A DNA stretch of 64,000 nt from Paenibacillus lautus NBRC 15380 (GTDB lineage: Bacteria; Bacillota; Bacilli; Paenibacillales; Paenibacillaceae): the NCBI RefSeq assembly GCF_004000945.1, contig NZ_BIMF01000003.1:310001-374000 (forward strand). Direction: 5' to 3'. This document shows, piece after piece, positions 36,468 to 45,278 of the stretch (positions are counted from its first letter, which is position 1; each line of letters opens with the position of its first letter). The notes under the pieces are model-generated. The model worked only from the letters and a program-made list of their open reading frames with translations, had not been told where the DNA came from and made no database searches. Made by a program: the position numbers and the translations under genes.

Positions 36468-38969
36468 TTATTCTCTTAGCGTCCAAATATCAGTTTGCGG
36501 CTTAGGCAAATTCAATGAGGCAATCCTTGTTTTTCCGTCTTCCGTCAGGCCTATTGCCCATTTGTCGAAAAATTCAGTCAGGTCCTCTCCAGCCGTTTGA
36601 GAAGCTATGACGGCAAAAGTATCGACCGTGCCTTGAATTTCATCGCGAGATAATTCGCGGTATTTCTCGAATATCCGGGTATAAAATTCCCAGCCGTAAG
36701 CAAGCTGAAGCTGCTTGAACATCACCAGTCTTTCATAATTGCCGATTTGACCGTATTTTTTTGCCGGATCATGACGTTCTACAAATTCGATTCCCCGGTC
36801 ATAATAATTCTTGCCGTCATTCCCGACTTTCAATAGTTCGGAGGCATTCCCGTACTTCTCTTGGGTATAAAGTGAGCACAGGTTAACGGTCACTTCCCCG
36901 ACATCGCTCCAGGTCCATGTGCGCTGCTGGTATTCATGCCCAAGTTCATGCCAGAATCCCCAAGCGCTTGTTTTTATATAATGGACATCCAGCAGGTTGG
37001 CCGCATAACTGAATGGCATCATGATCGGATATCCCGCATGCATCGCCCCCGATGAGATCTGTCCGTCTGCGACGTAACGGCGATTCAATTGATGGGCGGT
37101 ATGAGGCATCGCCCTGTCCGGGTCAAGACCTACCAGTTCATCATAACTATCGTAGATTTCGTCCCAGGTCCGCATCAACTCCTCCGGATCGGTTACTTGG
37201 CGAATCAAATCCGAGGGGACCGTCAGGATCATTCGTTCGCCTTGAAGCTCCGCAAAAGGGACGGCAACCGGGCCGGTGCGAATTCTCTCCCATTCCTCAA
37301 GCGTAGTTTTGCCAAGCACGTAATATGGTGCTTCCGCCGCCCCGCTGATCTTGACGGTTGCCCGAAAATCATCCTTCGCCTTTAGGGGAATGAGATATAT
37401 GAAGCCACCATATGGGCTGTTAACTTGATGGATGCCCGGGGTCAGCTTCTGGTGGTTTACGATAAGCGGAACTCGTCCCCACTTGCCGGATCCTCTCAAA
37501 TCGTCATCATGCGAACCGATTTGAACCGTTAAATGCTCCACGCCTTCCGGTACTTCAAGCGTAATGACTTTACCGGGGGGTGCATACAATCCGGTACTGA
37601 TCCAGTTTTTCGACGGAAGGGCGTGCGTGTACATCGTATTGGGGAAATCAAAGTCGACCTCGACTTCCCAATCGTTAACGATGGCCGCTTCCTCCGAAAC
37701 TACTCCCGGAAATGCGTCGGCATACGGAGATTTCTCGTTGGTAGGATCCAAGGTAAAGTGACTGAAACGGAAGTTATGCAGCGCATTCGTATAGGGCTGC
37801 TGAAATTTTTGGATCGGGAACACGGCGGGTGGCAGGCTGCCGGCCTCCGTATCTGCCCAAGCGTACAGCGGGGATTCGCTGGATAGCGTTTCGAGCGTCT
37901 CGTTTAGTATATTGTAGAGCCGCTCCTGTTTTTTGTTCGCAGGGGTGCCCGGCGGGCCGATATCGATTTGATCGTAAGTGATCGTTCCCTCTTCCACTTC
38001 CTTGCCTTGAGCAAGCCGTGTCTTGATATGATGATCGTGGGCTTGCTCATAGGTCAATGCCGATTCGCCCACACTAGACTCCGAGCCTCTGTTCATCAGC
38101 GTCAGCCCAGCCCGGTTAAGCAGCTTTTGAATCGCGAAATCACGGCTGAGTCTGGCTCCCCTCAGATTGCCTACCTGAAGCACGATTTCCTCAGGGGTAT
38201 CACGCGTTATTCCCTCGATGCCGCTCAGGTTATCCGCCACGACAATGCCGCCGCCTAACCTTAGATATTGATCCAGCGCTTCCAGATCCTTTTCCTTCAT
38301 CGTTGGGTCTACATAGGCTGCCGCATATTTTTGCGGATTCAGGTTTACGGAATCCCAACTGTCGATTTTCACCAATTCAATGGGCAAATCCGGGTTTACC
38401 GTAAGCCCGGCGGAGGTAGTTATCAATCGAATCTTCTTCCCAGATTTCTTCAATGCATCTTCATAGCGGTTCGTATAATCGTTTCCTTGACCTTGATTCG
38501 TGGTGGCATCTTCCGTCAGCCACCATAAAATATTCCGGGCCAGTTTACCGGCAGTATCACCCGCCGACTCAGTCAGATTGAAATACTCCTTGCTCCCCGC
38601 GACAACGATACGCCCTTTGCCGTAACGGGCTGCCGAAATCGTTGGAATATAATCGGGCACGTTGATATTGAATGCCGCATCCCCTACTGCAGCAACTCCT
38701 CCGCCTGCGAAATAGGGAATCGCTTGCAAATCCTTATAAAATATGCTGAAATCGTTCTTAAGTACGTCCAGTGGCGTTCCTGCCGACCAAGCGGAACCAG
38801 TCGCTCCGGATGATTCAAGTTCGGGCATCCCGGTGGTATTTGCCATAGCAGGATCCGTCACCGTCCGTGTACTGATCTCCGCAGGTTCGGCAGCTGCAAT
38901 GGATGCGGTCATTAATAATATCGCGGACCCGATTACTCCGTATTTCTTAATCCGTTTCATCATCATCAT
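36468..38969 (-). CDS. Secreted M60 family metallopeptidase, short form
   Basis: An 833-residue paralogue of the M60 protein at 30058-33300. It has a signal peptide (IKKYGVIGSAILLMTASIAAAEP), an N-terminal segment ISAARYGKGRIVVAGSKEYF like that of TCAF proteins, and the zinc site HELGHEYQQ (HExxH near residues 674-678) with the downstream Glu in GEVTVNLCSLYTQEK. It ends at DIWTLRE, which aligns with VWRLRET in the larger protein, so it lacks the C-terminal Ig-like modules and is otherwise full length. GGAGG is 12 bases before the run of four ATG codons. It is divergent from the AraC-cupin gene at 39168. Confidence 0.88.
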   Translation of the reverse strand: MMMMKRIKKYGVIGSAILLMTASIAAAEPAEISTRTVTDPAMANTTGMPELESSGATGSAWSAGTPLDVLKNDFSIFYKDLQAIPYFAGGGVAAVGDAAFNINVPDYIPTISAARYGKGRIVVAGSKEYFNLTESAGDTAGKLARNILWWLTEDATTNQGQGNDYTNRYEDALKKSGKKIRLITTSAGLTVNPDLPIELVKIDSWDSVNLNPQKYAAAYVDPTMKEKDLEALDQYLRLGGGIVVADNLSGIEGITRDTPEEIVLQVGNLRGARLSRDFAIQKLLNRAGLTLMNRGSESSVGESALTYEQAHDHHIKTRLAQGKEVEEGTITYDQIDIGPPGTPANKKQERLYNILNETLETLSSESPLYAWADTEAGSLPPAVFPIQKFQQPYTNALHNFRFSHFTLDPTNEKSPYADAFPGVVSEEAAIVNDWEVEVDFDFPNTMYTHALPSKNWISTGLYAPPGKVITLEVPEGVEHLTVQIGSHDDDLRGSGKWGRVPLIVNHQKLTPGIHQVNSPYGGFIYLIPLKAKDDFRATVKISGAAEAPYYVLGKTTLEEWERIRTGPVAVPFAELQGERMILTVPSDLIRQVTDPEELMRTWDEIYDSYDELVGLDPDRAMPHTAHQLNRRYVADGQISSGAMHAGYPIMMPFSYAANLLDVHYIKTSAWGFWHELGHEYQQRTWTWSDVGEVTVNLCSLYTQEKYGNASELLKVGNDGKNYYDRGIEFVERHDPAKKYGQIGNYERLVMFKQLQLAYGWEFYTRIFEKYRELSRDEIQGTVDTFAVIASQTAGEDLTEFFDKWAIGLTEDGKTRIASLNLPKPQTDIWTLRE

Positions 38970-39167
38970 TCCTTAACGATTCCTCCTCGATTTCCTTTGA
39001 TATCCTGATGGAATGGCAGATCAGCCATAAGCTTTGAATTCATTTCCTCCCCCTTGATATGTCATGGAATGCGATTTCTCATTTAGCTTAATGAATGCCG
39101 CTCGGATTTGAAATGCATAAAAAACACCTCAATGTATCCAAAATACACAACCGGTAGGGGGCAGCCA

Positions 39168-40001
39168 ATGGATATTAACCACCTGAAGTTGATTCAGAAC
39201 TACCTGGCTAACGCGAAGCTTCGCTTATCCATTGCCAAGGTTGATAAAGTGTCCCAGAACTGGCGCTTTTTTAATATGAGGCCGTCCTATAACGCCCTTT
39301 ATTTTATAAGGGAAGGGGAAGGCTGGATTAAGATCGACGAACAAGAATATTTTCCCTCCCCCGGGCAAATCGTGCTCATGCCAGCCGGATCGCTTCATTC
39401 CATCTCTGTCGTTAACGACAATACCTACAGGAAGTTCTGGTGCCATTTTACCGCCAAGGTGGACACGCTGAACTTGTTTCAGCTGATTCATCTTCCCCAC
39501 GTGCTGGATGTGCCGGACGAGTCATATATGGAGCAGTTATTCAAGGAATTGATCGATGCCTATCGGAGCAGCGCTTGGACCGCCCCACTGCAAAGGAACG
39601 AAATACTGATGAAGCTTGTCCGACATTATCTTGACATCGTTCCCGAGCGCCAAATCTCACTGTCCATGCTGCCTGATATGCAGAAGCTGAACACGGTATT
39701 CCAGTATATCGAGGAGCATATCAACGATAACGTCAGCGTGGAACAACTGGCAGGACTTATCCATTATAATCCCAACTATTTCATCCGCTTCTTCAAATCC
39801 AAAATGAAGATGACACCTGTGCAGTATATTATTAAAGTCAGGATCGAGAAGACAAAAGGTCTACTGATGACCACGGATTTGACGCTGGAGGAAATCGGGA
39901 GGAAGGTGGGAATGGAGGTCCATTATTTATGCCGGGTATTCAAGCAGTTCACCAACATGTCGCCGGGGGAATTTCGTAACCAGATTATGTCCAACCGCTA
40001 A
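39168..40001 (+). CDS. AraC family transcriptional regulator with N-terminal cupin
   Basis: A 277-residue regulator: an N-terminal cupin sensor (YFIREGEGWIKIDEQEYFPSPGQIVLMPAGSLHSI, residues about 40-80) and a C-terminal AraC domain (VSVEQLAGLIHYNPNYFIRFFKSKM; LTLEEIGRKVGMEVHYLCRVFKQFTNMSPGEFR). The frame is open 20 codons upstream, but the ATG at 39168 follows GTAGGGGGCAGCCA. It is transcribed away from the short M60 peptidase gene and is its likely regulator. Confidence 0.87.
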   Translation: MDINHLKLIQNYLANAKLRLSIAKVDKVSQNWRFFNMRPSYNALYFIREGEGWIKIDEQEYFPSPGQIVLMPAGSLHSISVVNDNTYRKFWCHFTAKVDTLNLFQLIHLPHVLDVPDESYMEQLFKELIDAYRSSAWTAPLQRNEILMKLVRHYLDIVPERQISLSMLPDMQKLNTVFQYIEEHINDNVSVEQLAGLIHYNPNYFIRFFKSKMKMTPVQYIIKVRIEKTKGLLMTTDLTLEEIGRKVGMEVHYLCRVFKQFTNMSPGEFRNQIMSNR

Positions 40002-40006
40002 TAAAA

Positions 40007-40057
40007 ATCCCCCTGAGAGGGTTATCGGAATCCTATTCCGATACCTCCTAGGGGGAT
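40007..40057 (-). terminator. Hairpin terminator between AraC and LysR genes
   Basis: A long stem (TCCCCCTGAGAGGGTTATCGGAAT against ATTCCGATACCTCCTAGGGGGA, imperfect) followed on the minus strand by ATTTTTATT. It ends the LysR transcript and may also stop the converging AraC transcript. About 70 bases lie between it and the LysR stop. Confidence 0.75.
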
Positions 40058-40129
40058 ATGAGGGACGACGCTATACAGTAACTCTTATAAACTATAGCTA
40101 ACTAATGCTGGAAGCTATACCCATTAAAA

Positions 40130-41032
40130 TCAGGTGGATATCGCTTCATGCAGCGCCTCGACATAAGCGGCAGCAAGCTTGGACAGGGTCGCATTCTTAT
40201 GGCTGATCCATCCGACGTTGATTGTCTCATCGCATGCGAGCGGAACCGGAATAATCTCGTTCCCGTTCAGGTCAGCGCTCAGCACCCCGGTCGAAATCGT
40301 ATAGCCATTCAGACCAATCAGCAGATTGAACAGGGTCGCGCGGTCATTGACCCGGATGCTTTTTTTATGGGACAGCGTGCTGAGGATTTCCTCAGAGAAG
40401 TGAAACGAATTGTATTCCCCTTGCTCAAATGACAAATACGGATAATTCTGAAGCTCGTCAATGTTCACGATGGACTGCTTGGCCAGCGGATTTTTGATGC
40501 TGATAAAAATATGCGGTCTGGCCGTAAACAAGCTGGTAAACTGCAGTCCTGCATCCTTCAACAGCTTGTTGATCACCTTGGCATTAAATTCATTGAGGTA
40601 CAGAATGCCGATTTCGCTGCGCAGGGTTTTGACATCCTGGATAATTTCATAAGTCTTCGTCTCCCGCAATGCCAGCTCATATTCATCCTGTCCGTATTCC
40701 TGAACCAGATTCACGAAAGCATTAACCGCAAAGGCATAGTGCTGTGTGGATACCGAAAAATGCTGCGGAGAAGGCTTCGCGTTCAGATAACGCCCCTCCA
40801 GCAGCTCGGCCTGCTCTACCACCTGTCGTGCATATCCTAGAAACTCCGCTCCCTCTTTGGACAATGAAATGCCTTTGTTGGTCCGCTCGAATATCGTAAT
40901 ACGGAGCTCCTCTTCCAGATCCTTGATCGCGTTGGACAGGCTGGGCTGGGAAATGAACAAGCGTTTGGCCGCCTCATTCATCGAGCCTCGATTGGCTACT
41001 TCAATGGCGTATTTCAGCTGCTGTAAGGTCAA
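40130..41032 (-). CDS. LysR family transcriptional regulator
   Basis: A 300-residue regulator. The N-terminal winged helix (LQQLKYAIEVANRGSMNEAAKRLFISQPSLSNAIKDLEEELRITIFERTNKG, residues 2-55) is followed by the two-lobed effector domain. The frame is open 22 codons upstream, but TTG at 41032 is 6 bases after GAGGGGG and gives the normal family length. It stands alone between a convergent AraC gene and a divergent chemoreceptor; its target is not obvious, though the chemoreceptor shares the 183-base divergent region. Confidence 0.88.
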   Translation of the reverse strand: MTLQQLKYAIEVANRGSMNEAAKRLFISQPSLSNAIKDLEEELRITIFERTNKGISLSKEGAEFLGYARQVVEQAELLEGRYLNAKPSPQHFSVSTQHYAFAVNAFVNLVQEYGQDEYELALRETKTYEIIQDVKTLRSEIGILYLNEFNAKVINKLLKDAGLQFTSLFTARPHIFISIKNPLAKQSIVNIDELQNYPYLSFEQGEYNSFHFSEEILSTLSHKKSIRVNDRATLFNLLIGLNGYTISTGVLSADLNGNEIIPVPLACDETINVGWISHKNATLSKLAAAYVEALHEAIST

Positions 41033-41215
41033 GAATATCCCCCTCTTTAATTTTGAATTTAGATACCGATAAATAAATCGTATAGAACCATTTTTCATAT
41101 TTTAAAATTATATATCTCGATTTGAAGGGAAACGCTAACTCCTGTCAAATACGGTAGGATATATCAAGGTTTTCATGTCATTATATCGAAAAATAAGGAG
41201 CGCGATAAACTTTCT

Positions 41216-42751
41216 ATGCTGAAACAAAAGAACAAGCTTATGAATTCAGTCTCACTGGCCGTCATGGTTATTGCCGGCATCGTACATCTGCTCGCCCGGA
41301 AACTTCATCTGTTTGATCACACCATGCATGCACATGGCATGCTCACATCTTCCGAGATGGAAAGTCAGTTCGGCCCCACATTGTATATACTGCTTGCCCT
41401 TCCTGTTGTTCTACTGGCAATAACTTTGGCTATCTATGCCAGACGTTCGGATCATCCGATGATTCCGTACTTACACACGCTCATCCTTACGCTTGGAAGC
41501 GTTTCGATGATTGCCGGCGCAGGCGGTCACGTCGAATTTCACTTTTCCATCTTTATGGTTGTTGCTGCATTATCCTATTATAAAGATATAAGACTTATCG
41601 TATTGATGACGGCTATATTTGCCATACACCATTTGCTTGGCTATCTGGTCATTCCTGAACTTGTGTTCGGAACAACCAGTTACTCGCTCACCATGCTTCT
41701 CATACATGCCTTATTCCTGATCTTCACATCGGCAGCAACCAGCTGGCAAATTCTCAGCACACTGAAGATCGAAACATTATTAAAAGAGGAACAGCATCAA
41801 CAGCGTGCCGCGATCATTGAGGAGATCACGTCGAAATTGTCGCAGACCTCCCTCCAATTGAATGACACGGCGCTGCAGCTAAGCAGTCAATCAGGGCACA
41901 GTACAGAGATCAGTAAGCATCTTGGCGGAGTTGTTCAGCAAGTAGCCGCCGGAGCACATCATCAGTTACATGTTATGAAAGCGAATACCGCCGCCATTGG
42001 CGATATTGCCGTAGGAATCCGGCATGTGGCAGCTTCGGCAACAGAAGCCGCAGCTGCATCCGAAGAATCCGCCAGACAGGCAGAGTTCGGCAGTCATATA
42101 ATCGGTAATATCGTATCCGAGATCAGGAATACCGGTCAATCCGTCACTAGATCGCAAGAGGCAGTAAATACGTTAAACCACCATATTGCCCGAATCGGAC
42201 ATATATTGCAGGTGGTTCAAAGTATTGCAAGCCAGACGAATTTGCTGGCATTAAACGCTTCCATCGAGTCGGCAAGAGCCGGCGAGGCCGATAGAGGGTT
42301 CGCGATTGTAGCGGGTGAAATCCGCAAGCTCGCCGAGCAATCCTCCGCCTCCGTTGAGGAAATCACGGAGCTGATCCGGACTATACATAGAGAAACCGCC
42401 GATCTGTTAGGCAGCATCGGCCTAGTGGATCACAACATGAACACCGGGCTGCAGGTTGTAGATCAGGCGAAGGCTTCATTCGAAGTAATCTATCATGCCG
42501 TAAAGCAGGTAGCGCTCCAAATGCAAGAAATCTCCGCATCCACACAGCAGTTAAATACGGGTTCCGACCAAATGAATCAGTCCATACAAGAAATGACCCA
42601 GTTTACAAGTGAAACGGCGGAGCATACTCATGAAATCGTCGAAGCGTTCCGGGGACATTTTGAATCCATTAAGCAAGTCTCGGATGCAGCCGACATCATG
42701 ACCAAGCTGGTTGCCGATTTAAATCTTATTATAGAACGTTTGAAGGAGTGA
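41216..42751 (+). CDS. Methyl-accepting chemotaxis protein with six-helix membrane sensor
   Basis: A 511-residue chemoreceptor. About 190 N-terminal residues form six hydrophobic segments with short loops instead of the usual large outside domain; His residues are concentrated there ([29 protein letters not shown]). A HAMP domain is not evident. The C-terminal coiled-coil signalling domain carries the CheA/CheW tip motif [39 protein letters not shown]. It probably senses a membrane-permeant or metal-linked signal; the conserved His suggest a bound metal or haem, which is inference. Confidence 0.9.
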   Translation: MLKQKNKLMNSVSLAVMVIAGIVHLLARKLHLFDHTMHAHGMLTSSEMESQFGPTLYILLALPVVLLAITLAIYARRSDHPMIPYLHTLILTLGSVSMIAGAGGHVEFHFSIFMVVAALSYYKDIRLIVLMTAIFAIHHLLGYLVIPELVFGTTSYSLTMLLIHALFLIFTSAATSWQILSTLKIETLLKEEQHQQRAAIIEEITSKLSQTSLQLNDTALQLSSQSGHSTEISKHLGGVVQQVAAGAHHQLHVMKANTAAIGDIAVGIRHVAASATEAAAASEESARQAEFGSHIIGNIVSEIRNTGQSVTRSQEAVNTLNHHIARIGHILQVVQSIASQTNLLALNASIESARAGEADRGFAIVAGEIRKLAEQSSASVEEITELIRTIHRETADLLGSIGLVDHNMNTGLQVVDQAKASFEVIYHAVKQVALQMQEISASTQQLNTGSDQMNQSIQEMTQFTSETAEHTHEIVEAFRGHFESIKQVSDAADIMTKLVADLNLIIERLKE

Positions 42752-42785
42752 AAGTGGGGAGTCCTGCATTCTCCATAACAATAAA

Positions 42786-42811
42786 ATGGGACAGTCGCTT
42801 GGACTGTCCCT
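42786..42811. terminator. Short bidirectional terminator-like hairpin
   Basis: GGGACAGTC (42788-42796) and GACTGTCCC (42802-42810) flank a 5-base loop between two converging genes; the minus strand continues ATTTTAT. Confidence 0.65.
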
Positions 42812-42837
42812 TAAGCACTTCGTGCTTCCTGGATGCT

Positions 42838-43227
42838 CTAAATATTCACCTTATAACCCAGAGCTAATTCATCCCCGGGCAAACCCCGGATTCCCCAGTT
42901 ATGCTGCGGTGTTTCAAATATCGTAATCTCCACATCCTGCGGTGCGATATGCAGCGTATTCTGAATCCGTTCGAATAACAATCGAATCAGATGTTTCTTG
43001 GCCTCCACAGTACGACCTTCAAATACGCTGATCTCGATCACGGTGTAGCGATCCGTTCTCCCGTCAGGGAAGTGGAAATCCTCCCCGTTCATGGGAAAAA
43101 ACCGATGGAATTTCTTATCCTCCGGAAGTTCAAACGCTTCGACCACGCATGCGTGTATCACTTCCGATAATTGCTCCTTGACTGGGTTCAACCGATCCCG
43201 GACGCCGTAAATTTTGATCTGCGCCAT
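42838..43227 (-). CDS. Tautomerase-family (4-OT/MIF-like) protein without N-terminal Pro
   Basis: A 129-residue protein resembling the Tautomerase_2 family (VIEISVFEGRTVEAKKHLIRLLFERIQ; VEITIFETPQHNWGIRG). In enzymes of the superfamily Pro1, exposed after Met removal, is the catalytic base; here the sequence is MAQIKIYG, so residue 1 after processing is Ala. It may be non-catalytic or use another chemistry. The start follows GAGGAG at about 11 bases. It stands alone between the chemoreceptor and the ABC exporter. Confidence 0.8.
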   Translation of the reverse strand: MAQIKIYGVRDRLNPVKEQLSEVIHACVVEAFELPEDKKFHRFFPMNGEDFHFPDGRTDRYTVIEISVFEGRTVEAKKHLIRLLFERIQNTLHIAPQDVEITIFETPQHNWGIRGLPGDELALGYKVNI

Positions 43228-43340
43228 GCTCTGCTCATCTCCTCTATTCTCATCTAAGCTCAGGCTATGTTACCTAATAACTTCATTCGATTCGAGCAGT
43301 GAAAAAACCTTCTTGCCTGGATGCACATTTGAACAATATA

Positions 43341-43455
43341 TGCGGATCATTTCTTCCGATCACTGTTGTTCCCCGATTTCTTAGACTTATTATACTGTAG
43401 TAGAAATTCGGGAACAAAGGCGCTACCGCTGCGCTTCTATAGAATGGTTCCGTCC
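43341..43455. repeat. Intergenic structured repeat, diverged copy 3
   Basis: It matches the 138-base unit at 7526 and 7702 in order: TGCGGATCATTTCTTCCGATC, CTGTTG, a GATTTC arm, a GAAATTC arm, ACAAAGGCGC and CGCTGCGCTTCT..AGAAT..TTCCG. Hairpin arms 43366-43380 and 43403-43417 pair at 14 of 15 positions including one wobble; two C positions of the first arm are T here, with matching A in the other arm. Confidence 0.75.
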
Positions 43456-43485
43456 CCTCGCCTGAATTGATCTCTCCCCTGTCTC

Positions 43486-45249
43486 CTACTCCCCGGTCTG
43501 GAACTGCTTCTTCGCCCACTCCACATAGGATGGATGGTTCCGGATCAATTCTTCATGCGTCCCGCTTCCCGTAATTTGTCCTTTTTCAAGCACAATGATC
43601 TGGTCCGCCTCGACGACGGTCGATAACCGGTGCGCGATGACCACGGTCGTACGCTCGACCATCAGATTGTTCAGAGCCTTCTGCACTTCATGCTCGGAGT
43701 CGCTGTCCAGGCTTGCCGTCGCTTCATCCAGAAGCAGGATGTCCGGCTTCCGCAGCAGCGCCCTTGCAATCGCCACCCGTTGACGCTGACCTCCGGATAA
43801 CTGGATGCCTCGCTCCCCAACCTCCGTGTCATATCCTCTCGGCAAGGCCTCGATAAATCCCTCCGCATAGGCCAATTTCGCCGCTTCGGCAATTTCCTCG
43901 TCGGAGACCGGCTCCTCCCGTCCATAGACGATATTGTCCCGGATCGTTCCGGTCATCAGCGGGCTGTCCTGGGACACATATCCGAGCTTTCGCCGCCAGG
44001 ACTCCAAAGTATAATCACGGATCGCTTCAAAGCCAAAGTAAATTTCCCCGCCGGATGGCGTGTAGAACCGCTCAATCAAGGAGAACACCGTGGTTTTGCC
44101 GCTGCCGCTGGGTCCTACCAGCGCGGTGACCTTCTTGGCAGGTATCGAAAAGGATACCTCGGACAGAATGGTCTCGCCTTCATGGTAAGCAAACGTCACC
44201 TCTTTAAATGCAACGTCCCGATGCCCTTCCGGTGCAGTACGCACCGCACGATCGTCGCTCTCCGGCTCATATTCGAGGATAAGCCGCAATCTCTCGGTTG
44301 CCGCCATCACTTTTTGGAGCTGGGAATAGAACGTGGCAAACTGGCTGAAAGGAAACATGATCTGGAACAGCAGCAGGATAAACGATACCAGCTCGCCTGC
44401 GCTAAGCGCGCCGGAAGAGACGCGAACGCCGCCGTATCCGATGATGACCACCAGCAGCACAACCATGACCATCGACATCAACGGAATCAGGACCGAGTTG
44501 ATTTTGGCTTCCTTCATGCCAAAACGGTAAAGGCTGTCCATATCCTCGTACCCGCTTTTCTCCTCCCTCCGCTCTGCATTGGAGGCTTTCACCAGGCGGA
44601 TCTCGCTGATCACCTGGGTCAGCATGGCGGACAGCTGGGCCAGCTGTCCATACATACTGATGGAGATTTTGTACATTTTTCCGCCGATGGGCATTAATAT
44701 GCCGAACCCTACCGGAACGGCAATCAGGATGATGAGGGTCATCCGCCAATCCAAGTAAAACAATATGGCAACAGCCCCCAAGACGGTCAATAGATTCGAG
44801 CAAAAAGCAATCAAATGATCCGTGATCAGCGTCTTCACTTCGTTCGTATCATTGGTCACCCGACTCATCGTTTCTGCCGAGCGATGCTTGTCAAAGAACG
44901 GAACCGGCAAAGCCAGCACCTTGGTCCAAAGCCGTTTACGAATTTTGTTGACCGTCTGGTTCCCGACATAGGCAAGCATATAATAGGAAAGTCCGCTCGC
45001 CACAGCTTCCAGCAGGAACAGAACGGCCAGAAAGCCGACCGTGCGAATATTAAACGAATCTGCCGCAAAGTTATCGATTAATTGGCCGGTGATGAGCGGG
45101 ACGACCAGTCCCGTCACCGCACCAACCAAACTGAGCACGATCGCCAGAAAGAGCACCAGCTTCGGAATGCCCGAAGAACGCAGCAGCTTGATAAAATATC
45201 GAACTGTGGTTTTTGTTACCTTGCCCTTCTCATCTACGGTTTGCTCCAT
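43486..45249 (-). CDS. ABC exporter, fused membrane and ATPase domains (BmrA-like multidrug type)
   Basis: A 587-residue half-transporter that works as a homodimer. Residues ~1-320 form six membrane helices (LVLFLAIVLSLVGAVTGLVVPLITGQLIDNF first). The ATPase domain shows Walker A GPSGSGKTT, Q-loop YVSQDSPLM, signature LSGGQRQR, Walker B ILLLDEAT and switch IAHRLSTV, so all catalytic residues are present. It starts 30 bases after the UvrA2 gene with its own GGGAGG site, so the two form an operon. The pairing suggests efflux of a DNA-binding drug. Confidence 0.92.
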   Translation of the reverse strand: MEQTVDEKGKVTKTTVRYFIKLLRSSGIPKLVLFLAIVLSLVGAVTGLVVPLITGQLIDNFAADSFNIRTVGFLAVLFLLEAVASGLSYYMLAYVGNQTVNKIRKRLWTKVLALPVPFFDKHRSAETMSRVTNDTNEVKTLITDHLIAFCSNLLTVLGAVAILFYLDWRMTLIILIAVPVGFGILMPIGGKMYKISISMYGQLAQLSAMLTQVISEIRLVKASNAERREEKSGYEDMDSLYRFGMKEAKINSVLIPLMSMVMVVLLVVIIGYGGVRVSSGALSAGELVSFILLLFQIMFPFSQFATFYSQLQKVMAATERLRLILEYEPESDDRAVRTAPEGHRDVAFKEVTFAYHEGETILSEVSFSIPAKKVTALVGPSGSGKTTVFSLIERFYTPSGGEIYFGFEAIRDYTLESWRRKLGYVSQDSPLMTGTIRDNIVYGREEPVSDEEIAEAAKLAYAEGFIEALPRGYDTEVGERGIQLSGGQRQRVAIARALLRKPDILLLDEATASLDSDSEHEVQKALNNLMVERTTVVIAHRLSTVVEADQIIVLEKGQITGSGTHEELIRNHPSYVEWAKKQFQTGE

Positions 45250-45278
45250 TCAAACTTCCTCCCTTCTCGTTCAACCCG

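Noticed and set aside
36468..38969. Truncated pseudogene of the larger M60 peptidase
   Set aside because: The frame is intact with signal peptide, zinc site, ribosome site and its own terminator 9 bases after the stop; only the C-terminal Ig-like modules are absent.
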